DNA of 37,372 nt, taken from positions 1 through 37,372 of the forward strand of contig CATOSA010000069.1 of NCBI GenBank assembly GCA_951812315.1, in the 5' to 3' direction. Below are positions 32,463 through 37,372 of the stretch, piece by piece; position 1 is the stretch's first letter, and each line of letters opens with the position of its first letter. Below the pieces are notes generated by a model. It did no database searches. It was not told where the DNA came from and saw only the letters and a list, made by a program, of their open reading frames with translations. The DNA is from an uncultured Burkholderiales bacterium (GTDB taxonomy: Bacteria; Pseudomonadota; Gammaproteobacteria; Burkholderiales; Eutrophovitaceae). The position numbers were made by a program, and so were the translations under genes.

Positions 32463-33628
32463 CGAGCACCTCCTGCCTGGCTAGCCAGGCGGGTCAGCGC
32501 CTGGTCATAGTCGATGTTCTGCGCCTCACTCAGCGCGACGGCCTTGTGGTGCAGGTCAAGCTGCGCCGGGTCGACGGCGTAGCCTGCCGGGGCAATGCTG
32601 TGCGCAGCGCCCGGCGCGGTGATCTCGCCCGCACTGCGCTCGGCATACTCAACCTGCGTTGGCAAGCGGCTCAAAAACTGGCGCAGGAAAGTGCCCGCCG
32701 GGCCGGGCTTGACCACCTCCGAGTCGCCCTCGGCGAACTCAACCGTGGCAGCCTCCGGCAGCAGTGTCAGCACGCTTGACAGCGCCGCCTTGTCACGCGG
32801 CAACACCTTGCCGTCTGTGACCAGGCGCTCGGTAAACTCGGTGGCAGCTTGTTCTGCCTGGCGTTGTGCGGCGGCTTTAATTTTAGCTTCGCGTTCGACC
32901 AGTTCGGCCTCGCGTTTTGTCAGGCTCTCCGCCTGCTCGGCGAGCGCGGCGGCGCGGGTTTTGTCATTATCTGGCATGGCATGCTCCTTGTGTGTTGGCA
33001 TACTGGATGAGGCAGGATCGGCAAACGTGCGCGCTTCGCGCTGCACGGCCTCGGCAATGGCCCGCACGTCCCAGTCAGGGACGGTCTTGTCAGCCGCCTC
33101 CAAGCCCTCCTTGTCGATCAGGTAATAGCGCAGGCGGCCAAACAGGCGGGCAATGCTGCCCAATACCCGGGGCTCCACACTCTGGCCGGCAAGCGCTACC
33201 TCAACCGCCAGATCCGGTGTGTCGCTGGCGGCAAATTGCACGGCCTGCAAGCCTTTGACCGCTGGCGGCTGTGCGCCGAGAAAACCGACGTGACGCAAGG
33301 CCCACGCGCCAGGATTGGGGTTGTTCGGGTGCTCGGGGCCGTATAGCGCCACGGAGATTTTTTTGTACCGCCCCGCGCTCACGGCGTCCGAAAAGGCAGG
33401 CTCCACCTGGTGCGCCGTGGCGTGCAGACCCTGGCTATCAGCCGACAGCGATTTGATCCAGCCGTAAGCCGGGGCGTCCGATGCCGGATGACCAATGACC
33501 ACCGGCGCCTCGCTGGTCGCCGGATCGTAGCTCGCGGCCATCGCCGCGAGATCGGCAAAAGAAAAAGTCACATCCTGACCGTGCGCGTCGCGAAACGTGC
33601 CGGGCCTGAGCAGGTGTAGTGTTTTCAT
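32459..33628 (-). CDS. Prohead protease with C-terminal scaffold (Mu I-like)
   Basis: A 389-residue protein with the Mu gpI layout. The N-terminal protease part carries LRPGTFRDAHGQDVTFSFADLAAMAASYDPATSEAPVVIGHP and KKISVALYGPEHP, with ALRHVGFLGAQPPAVKGL following. A helical charged scaffold part follows (KTRAAALAEQAESLTKREAELVEREAKIKAAAQRQAEQAATEF). In Mu the scaffold Z is translated from an internal start in I; here in-frame ATGs lie at the equivalent place (MPTHKEHAMPDNDK), next to an AAGGAG. The ATG at 33628 is used since the 11 codons upstream start with TTG. No clear ribosome site precedes it. Confidence 0.82.
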   Translation of the reverse strand: MKTLHLLRPGTFRDAHGQDVTFSFADLAAMAASYDPATSEAPVVIGHPASDAPAYGWIKSLSADSQGLHATAHQVEPAFSDAVSAGRYKKISVALYGPEHPNNPNPGAWALRHVGFLGAQPPAVKGLQAVQFAASDTPDLAVEVALAGQSVEPRVLGSIARLFGRLRYYLIDKEGLEAADKTVPDWDVRAIAEAVQREARTFADPASSSMPTHKEHAMPDNDKTRAAALAEQAESLTKREAELVEREAKIKAAAQRQAEQAATEFTERLVTDGKVLPRDKAALSSVLTLLPEAATVEFAEGDSEVVKPGPAGTFLRQFLSRLPTQVEYAERSAGEITAPGAAHSIAPAGYAVDPAQLDLHHKAVALSEAQNIDYDQALTRLASQAGGAR

Positions 33629-33709
33629 GCGCGCATGATAGGCGCGCAACAAGGCGCTCAAGGCATATGCGTGTCACTTTTTGCGAGCCGCGTTGCGCCC
33701 TCGGACATC

Positions 33710-33739
33710 CTGGCCTGCCCGGCAAGCCCGGGTGGCCAG
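33710..33739. other. GC-rich hairpin in the gap before the head genes
   Basis: CTGGCC and CCCGG pair with CCGGG and GGCCAG around a 5-base loop, with a small internal bulge. It lies in the 218-bp gap between the membrane-protein gene and the protease gene and could stop or pause transcripts from the repressor operon, though there is no T-run. The gap is also where an inversion breakpoint is suspected; nothing else was seen in it. Confidence 0.45.
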
Positions 33740-33846
33740 AACCTCTTTCACACGAGCCGGGCGCGGATACGTGAAATGTGCAACGCGGGTTGAGTGACTG
33801 TTCAACGCTGATTGAATCCGAGCGGCCTGCTGGCAACGTTATTATT

Positions 33847-34350
33847 CTACTGCTCCTGAGTATCTCGGTAGCGTTTAAGATGTTGAATTTTGTCGTCAGG
33901 CATACTGTCATCTTGACGGAGTTGACCTAGTGCAGCCAACCGTTCGCGCTGGCGTGCGCAGTCTTCAGACATCCTGCGAGACAATGCGGTGACCTGGCCA
34001 TCGTAATAATGAACAACAAACAGCGCTCTTACACACAGCAGAAACACGACAGCTAACACGACAGCTAACGGTTCCCTTATCTGGACGTATCCGCCAGCAC
34101 TGAAATCCGACTGGAGCAGAGTCGCCAATAGAATAGCAAATCCATACAGGTACATTGTCCGAACGAGAAAGCGTTCTGCAGGACGAGCAGCGTCGTGGAG
34201 TGAACTCTGCTGTTCGGCCGAAAGAATAACCCCGGCACTGACAACATCGTTAATACGATGCCGTATATAAACACTGTAGCCAATCAATAATGTCGCAGCC
34301 GTTACGAGGAAGTCGCTGAGCGTCACCATAAGGCTTACTAGAGTATCCAT
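33847..34350 (-). CDS. Small membrane protein, phage cargo candidate
   Basis: A 167-residue protein with three hydrophobic helices: LVSLMVTLSDFLVTAATLLIGYSVYI (about 4-29), FLVRTMYLYGFAILLATLL (about 61-79) and PLAVVLAVVFLLCVRALFVVHYY (about 93-115). A charged, cytoplasmic-looking C-terminal helix follows (ALSRRMSEDCARQRERLAALGQLRQDDS). No family is recognised. It lies downstream of the repressor and YHYH genes on the same strand, 168 bp after the latter, and is probably expressed in the lysogen. Exclusion of other phages is a possible but unproven role. Confidence 0.6.
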   Translation of the reverse strand: MDTLVSLMVTLSDFLVTAATLLIGYSVYIRHRINDVVSAGVILSAEQQSSLHDAARPAERFLVRTMYLYGFAILLATLLQSDFSAGGYVQIREPLAVVLAVVFLLCVRALFVVHYYDGQVTALSRRMSEDCARQRERLAALGQLRQDDSMPDDKIQHLKRYRDTQEQ

Positions 34351-34518
34351 TTGTGCCTCGTGCCGATGACCTGGTGTAGATTTGATTTTACATTAGGCGG
34401 CTTAGTCAGCCAGACGAGATTCAATGATCTCTTCCATCCATGCGTGCATTTTGTCAAACACGTCACTGGGATCGACAATGCCATTCCGGCAAGTGATGTC
34501 TGCGGCCCTGAGAATAGA

Positions 34519-34989
34519 TTATCTGCCAATAAACTCGACACCTGCGATCTCACACGCCACCCGAATACGGTGCTCATACTTGCCCGCTACGCCATCTGTG
34601 TCGTAGATGACCACAGCGGGAATCTTGCCCGTCAAGTGCCCGAAAAACAACGCTTGCTGAACGCTGTCGAGACTGCTGCGTTTGTCCAGCCCACCTTCGT
34701 ACACGTATGTATCCGTCTCGCAATCAACGATCACATAGCCGCGACCGCCTGGATAGCTGTAGCTATGCCGTACCTCGGTTTGGCCGCCGACAGTGGCGCA
34801 GAATGCGGCGTTGTAATCAGCCTCGTTACGCGTGAGCGCGGGCTTGGATTTGGTCTTGTTGACTTTTCCGCCGTGGCCGTGGCAGTGGCGGGGCTGGCTG
34901 CCAGCATGACAGCCCTCGGAATCAGTGCGGCCAGAATGAGCGTGTGCCGCCAACGCTGACATCAGCACAAATATCAATGTGCCTTTCAT
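34519..34989 (-). CDS. Secreted YHYH-domain protein coupled to the repressor
   Basis: A 156-residue exported protein. The signal peptide is MKGTLIFVLMSALAAHA with a probable cut after AHA. The mature N-terminus HSGRTDSEGCHAGSQPRHCHGHGG is a YHYH-type metal-binding motif, seen in secreted and nuclease-associated proteins. The rest (ADYNAAFCATVGGQTEVRHSYSYPGGRGYVIVDCETDTYVYEGGLDKRSSLDSVQQALFFGHLTGKIPAVVIYDTDGVAGKYEHRIRVACEIAGVEF) is a compact domain I do not recognise. The ATG at 34989 overlaps the repressor TGA as ATGA, so translation is coupled and the protein should be made in the lysogen. Confidence 0.72.
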   Translation of the reverse strand: MKGTLIFVLMSALAAHAHSGRTDSEGCHAGSQPRHCHGHGGKVNKTKSKPALTRNEADYNAAFCATVGGQTEVRHSYSYPGGRGYVIVDCETDTYVYEGGLDKRSSLDSVQQALFFGHLTGKIPAVVIYDTDGVAGKYEHRIRVACEIAGVEFIGR

Positions 34990-35747
34990 CGCTTCAACCA
35001 CCTGCCCTGCCAGACAATTTCGCCGATGATGGCATCGTCGCGGCCCAGCATGAGTGGCGAGTAATCCGGGTTGTCGCTGACCAGCAGCCAGCCATCAGGC
35101 GGCATCGTATGCAGGCGCTTGATAAACAATTCTCCACCTACCCGTGCGGCGACGACTTTGCCGCGCCGAGGACCCGCTCTGGTGTGATCGACAAGCACGG
35201 TATCGCCATCGTTCAGCGATGGTTTCATGCTGTCACCAGCCACCTCCACTGCGCTCACGCGCCCGGGTTGAAGCGAGTGCTGGCGCATCCACTCGCGCCG
35301 GAACGCCAGCAGGCCAACGGGCGTCTCATCCTCGCCTGACGCGCCAGGCCCGGCAGACAGGCGTACAGGTAGCTTTGGCACCATAACGTGCTCGGCATCG
35401 TCGATGTCCGGGTCGTAAGCCCGGTAATCGACTTCGTAAGCCGCCTGTTCCTCGGCAGCCCGAATCCCTGAATAACTCGCCGAGTTATTCAGGGGTTTCG
35501 GGCGAACATTATCGCCAACGCGCTGCATCTGAAAACTTTTTTCTTTGGAGCTACTATTTTGATCGTGGTAAATCTGCAACGTTAAGCCAAGGGCCTTGGT
35601 TATTTCTTGCGCCCTGTCTATTGAGGGAGGGTGCCCGCGCAAAACTGATCGGATCGCGTCTCGCGGCAAACCGCTTGCAATGGCAGCCCTGATCGGGGAC
35701 ATACCAATCTCGCGGAGCCTGTCTCTAACAATTTTCTCAAAGCTCAT
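34986..35747 (-). CDS. LexA-like (S24) phage repressor
   Basis: A 253-residue repressor. Residues 5-60 form a helix-turn-helix (IVRDRLREIGMSPIRAAIASGLPRDAIRSVLRG). The C-terminal S24 peptidase/dimer domain has Ser173 in GDSMKPSL and Lys210 in GELFIKRLH, and the likely self-cleavage site is Ala132-Gly133 in RLSAGPG. Induction by RecA-stimulated self-cleavage is expected from the family. ATG at 35747 is chosen because the longer frame would extend into the operators; the operator O1 ends just upstream of the start. The linker (residues 85-94) contains the palindrome. It is coupled to the YHYH gene and faces a plus-strand promoter. Confidence 0.9.
   Translation of the reverse strand: MSFEKIVRDRLREIGMSPIRAAIASGLPRDAIRSVLRGHPPSIDRAQEITKALGLTLQIYHDQNSSSKEKSFQMQRVGDNVRPKPLNNSASYSGIRAAEEQAAYEVDYRAYDPDIDDAEHVMVPKLPVRLSAGPGASGEDETPVGLLAFRREWMRQHSLQPGRVSAVEVAGDSMKPSLNDGDTVLVDHTRAGPRRGKVVAARVGGELFIKRLHTMPPDGWLLVSDNPDYSPLMLGRDDAIIGEIVWQGRWLKR
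35466..35494. repeat. Perfect 29-bp palindrome in the repressor linker
   Basis: Left arm CCCTGAATAACTCG (35466-35479), one central C, right arm CGAGTTATTCAGGG. Both arms are exact complements over 14 bases. It codes for Pro-Leu-Asn-Asn-Ser-Ala-Ser-Tyr-Ser-Gly of the repressor. A related sequence is found at 36100-36124 inside the plus-strand gene. Confidence 0.9.
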
Positions 35748-35748
35748 C

Positions 35749-35825
35749 GTGGTAAAGATACCACGGAAAGCATCCCGCTTGACTGGTGGAATATATACCA
35801 TTATATTAAGTGGTATGTATTCCAC
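35749..35825. promoter_or_regulatory. Three operator-like palindromes between repressor and plus-strand operon
   Basis: O1 is the perfect inverted repeat GTGGTAAAGATACCAC (35749-35764), 2 bases before the repressor ATG. O2, GTGGAATATATACCA (35786-35800), and O3, TGGTATGTATTCCAC (35811-35825), are near-exact reverse complements of each other, with 14 of 15 positions agreeing. The shared elements are TGGTA/TACCA. They resemble sites for a lambda-type repressor made by the adjacent gene, so autoregulation is likely. Confidence 0.8.
35779..35807 (+). promoter_or_regulatory. Plus-strand promoter under repressor control, with opposed -10
   Basis: TTGACT (35779-35784), 17 bases, TATATT (35802-35807) is a near-consensus sigma-70 promoter reading right. 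O2 fills its spacer and O3 covers the start point, so repressor binding should shut it off. On the other strand a perfect TATAAT (35805-35800) overlaps it and could be the -10 of the repressor promoter, with a poor -35. Confidence 0.75.
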
Positions 35826-35883
35826 TCCACGCGAAACGATAGTTTTGAGCCTAGCTCAGAGCTATTCGGAATCGACCTCTAGG

Positions 35884-36474
35884 ATGGTTACCACCGTCGG
35901 CCGACTGTGCAGCGGTGATAGCCGCTTGGTGCATAGGTTGGGGCGCGGTGGGTCTCTTTCCCAGCGAGTGTTCGCAAACATCCTCCAATGGTTCTCCGAC
36001 CACTGGCCCCTCGACCTCGACTGGCCAGCCGACATCCCACGACCGGACCCTGTCGAGGACTCGCCGTACATCAAAGCCCTGGCAGAACAAGCCCAAAGTC
36101 TGAATAACTCGGCCAATGATTCAGATTCTGCCCCTGATTGCACCCCTGAAGCTGACCTCTTTGCCCTGAATGAACAAGGCCAGATCGCCAGCCCACGCGC
36201 ACTGGCGACCTCGTTTTATGCCAGCCACATCCAGATCGGTCTTGATGCGAGCGCGCTCATCGACAGCATGCTCGATACCTACTACCAGGTCGTGCGCCAG
36301 TACGCTGACGACAAGCCGCGCGCCCTGCAAGCCCCGCGAGCCGGCACCCAGGCCAAAAGGATTCTCGACGTGCTGATGGCGGCGGGCGATGCGCGCTTTG
36401 CCGAGCGCATTGAGCGCGAGGCCGAACGGCTGGCCGCGCAGGAGCGCGTTGCCGAACGGCTGGGGATGCGCTGA
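35884..36474 (+). CDS. Unrecognised phage protein at the head of the plus-strand operon
   Basis: A frame of about 196 residues from ATG 35884 (the same frame is open from 35815, right after the promoter). It contains VFANILQWFSDHWPLDLDWPADIPRPDP, a Ser/Asp-rich linker with SLNNSANDSDS, then SPRALATSFYASHIQIGLDASALIDSMLDTYYQVVRQYADDKPRALQAP and a charged helix LMAAGDARFAERIEREAERLAAQERVAERLG. It is followed by a small gene and a portal fragment, so a role near packaging is possible but not shown. The exact start is unsure; the first codons may not be coding. Confidence 0.55.
   Translation: MVTTVGRLCSGDSRLVHRLGRGGSLSQRVFANILQWFSDHWPLDLDWPADIPRPDPVEDSPYIKALAEQAQSLNNSANDSDSAPDCTPEADLFALNEQGQIASPRALATSFYASHIQIGLDASALIDSMLDTYYQVVRQYADDKPRALQAPRAGTQAKRILDVLMAAGDARFAERIEREAERLAAQERVAERLGMR
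36100..36124. repeat. Second copy of the LNNSA palindrome
   Basis: CTGAATAACTCGGC at 36100 repeats the left part of the palindrome in the repressor gene, and ATTCAG closes the inverted repeat (CTGAAT...ATTCAG). It again encodes Leu-Asn-Asn-Ser-Ala. About 19-20 of 25 bases agree with the first copy, judged by eye. Confidence 0.75.
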
Positions 36475-36515
36475 TGCACGCCGCGAGCACCAACTCAACA
36501 ACACCGAGGCCGCCC

Positions 36516-36676
36516 ATGTATAGCGACGCCTACATCGAGCGCTGGGCGGAGCCGTTTGTGCGGCTGCGCTTGCGCGAGCGCCTGGCATCACCTTTGAGCA
36601 GTTTCTGTTCAGCCCGGGGCGCTACCTCAGGCAGGTGCCGGCCCATCTACTGACCCATAACACAACAGAGGATTAA
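36516..36676 (+). pseudogene. Small phage gene split by a frameshift
   Basis: The frame from 36516 reads MYSDAYIERWAEPFVRLRLRERL and then loses sense, stopping at 36651. The next frame continues GITFEQFLFSPGRYLRQVPAHLLTHNTTED to the TAA at 36674. Joining them by one lost base near 36582 gives a protein of about 54 residues typical of short phage genes. A real mutation or a read error could explain it. No function is known. Confidence 0.5.
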
Positions 36677-36679
36677 CCG

Positions 36680-37372
36680 ATGACTGATCATCTGCACACG
36701 AGAGCACCGTGGCGATCCCCGAACACCTGCAGCTGGAACTCTTAGAGGCGGCCCGCAGCGGCCGGGGCAATTACGCGGATTTGTACGACCGGCTTAATGC
36801 CGCGATCAGCAAGGTCGTGATTGGCCAGACCATGACCACCGATAACGGCGCGTCCCGGGCCCAGGGCGAGGTCCACCTGTCGGTGCGCGATGACATCATC
36901 GCCGCCGATGCCCGGCTCATTTGCGACAGCTTTAATCGCTCGGTGGTTCGCTGGCTCGTCGACTGGAACTTTCCGGGGGCGGCCTACCCGCGCGTGGAAC
37001 GTGAGCTCGACGATGCGCCAGACTTAAAGGTCCAGGCCGAGCGCGACGAGATCGTGATCCGCATGATGGGTAAGCGTCCCGATACCGCCTATATCAAGGC
37101 GACCTACGGGCTTGAACTGGTGGAGGACATCGCCTCGCCAGCAGGCCCTAACCGAAACCCGAATGCCGCACCGCCGACCGCGCCTGAACAGGCCGCCCTC
37201 GCCGAGCCGGATGATGACCCGCTGGCCAGGCAGACCCGGGAGGCCCTCGGCCCAAAGTCTGATGCCTGGGTGGCCGGGCTGGCCGCCCAGGCAAACCAGA
37301 CAGGATCGCTCGCTGACTACCGCGACTGGCTCGATGATCAGGCGCTGGCCGCGCTGGACACACGCGCCCTGG
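36680..37372 (+). pseudogene. Portal protein (DUF935, Mu gp29-like), C-terminal fragment
   Basis: From about 36697 the frame reads STVAIPEHLQLELLEAARSG, then ISKVVIGQTMTTDNGASRAQGEVHLSVRDDIIAADARLICDSFNRSVVRWLVDWNFPGAAYPRVERE. These are strong signatures of the last third of DUF935 portals. It continues open through the right edge. The N-terminal two thirds are missing: the frame has a TGA at 36685, and the ATG at 36680 with its first codons (MTDHLHTR) is in another frame. An out-of-frame internal deletion is the simplest explanation. It lies on the strand opposite to the other head genes. Confidence 0.8.

Larger units (their letters stand above)
18426..37372. mobile_element. Mu-type transposable prophage with P2-like tail, right part open
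   Basis: The element begins at a Mu-like terminal sequence (18426) and runs past the window edge. Late genes read leftwards on the minus strand from 33.6 to 19 kb, with Mu/FluMu-type head proteins (protease-scaffold, gp35, DUF1320) and P2-type tail proteins (V, W, J, I, sheath, tube, E/E', tape measure, X, D). A repressor, cargo genes and a damaged portal gene follow on the right. No transposase, terminase or lysis gene is in the window. Five bases, CTGAC at 18421-18425, would be the target duplication if the end is exact. Truncation of the portal and frameshift of its neighbour suggest it is defective. Confidence 0.85.

Noticed and set aside
35466..35494. The 29-bp palindrome as a transcription terminator
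   Set aside because: It lies inside the repressor coding region, has no T-run and a one-base centre that cannot form a normal hairpin loop without opening the stem.
1..37372. CRISPR arrays, tRNA-type attachment site, rRNA
   Set aside because: No regularly spaced repeats with spacers, no tRNA-like cloverleaf at the prophage junction; the junction is of transposition type.

Overview
The window looks like the chromosome of a gammaproteobacterium, moderately GC-rich, carrying a Mu-type prophage. Support for that class: a full-length tail-specific protease of the Prc type, CHAD and SixA proteins, GlsA-type glutaminase domains and a transposable phage with a P2-type contractile tail. Genus cannot be read from the sequence. 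No rRNA, tRNA or CRISPR array was seen.

Host part (1-18425). A CHAD protein cut by the left edge is translationally coupled to an orphan ParA-type ATPase. A convergent methyltransferase and a SixA-type histidine phosphatase follow. Then come a CmcJ/NvfI-family oxygenase-like protein, a multi-pass membrane protein, the periplasmic protease Prc and a putative outer-membrane beta-barrel protein. A response regulator follows, fused to a class III cyclase domain that lacks one metal-binding aspartate. It converges on a highly unusual gene that encodes two complete glutaminase domains in one chain. Divergent from that gene is a glutamine-dependent asparagine synthase broken by a deletion and frameshift. 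Next are a methyltransferase, a GNAT acetyltransferase, a second methyltransferase broken by a one-base frameshift, and a small glycine-zipper membrane protein.

Prophage (from 18426, running off the right edge). The left boundary in this window is a sequence that strongly resembles the right end of phage Mu (transposase-binding repeats beginning with TG), present as two diverged copies 97 bp apart. Inside it are a small HTH gene and then, on the minus strand, the late operon read from 33.6 kb down to 19 kb: protease/scaffold, capsid cement, major capsid, gp35-like, DUF1320 connector, tail terminator-like, V, W, J, I, fibre genes, sheath, tube, E/E' with a P2-like -1 frameshift site, tape measure fused to gpX, and D. 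Gene neighbours overlap by a few bases almost throughout. Head genes are Mu-like and tail genes are P2-like.

Control and accessory region (33.7-37.4 kb). A LexA-like (S24) repressor is coupled by an ATGA overlap to a secreted YHYH-domain protein and followed by a small membrane protein; these are probable lysogeny-expressed cargo. The repressor faces a plus-strand promoter packed with three operator-like palindromes. That promoter drives an unrecognised gene, a frameshifted small gene and the C-terminal third of a Mu gp29-like (DUF935) portal protein. The portal is on the opposite strand from the rest of the head genes and has lost its N-terminus. This suggests an inverted and deleted, probably defective, prophage. 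No transposase, Ner, terminase, endolysin or gpU was found inside the window.
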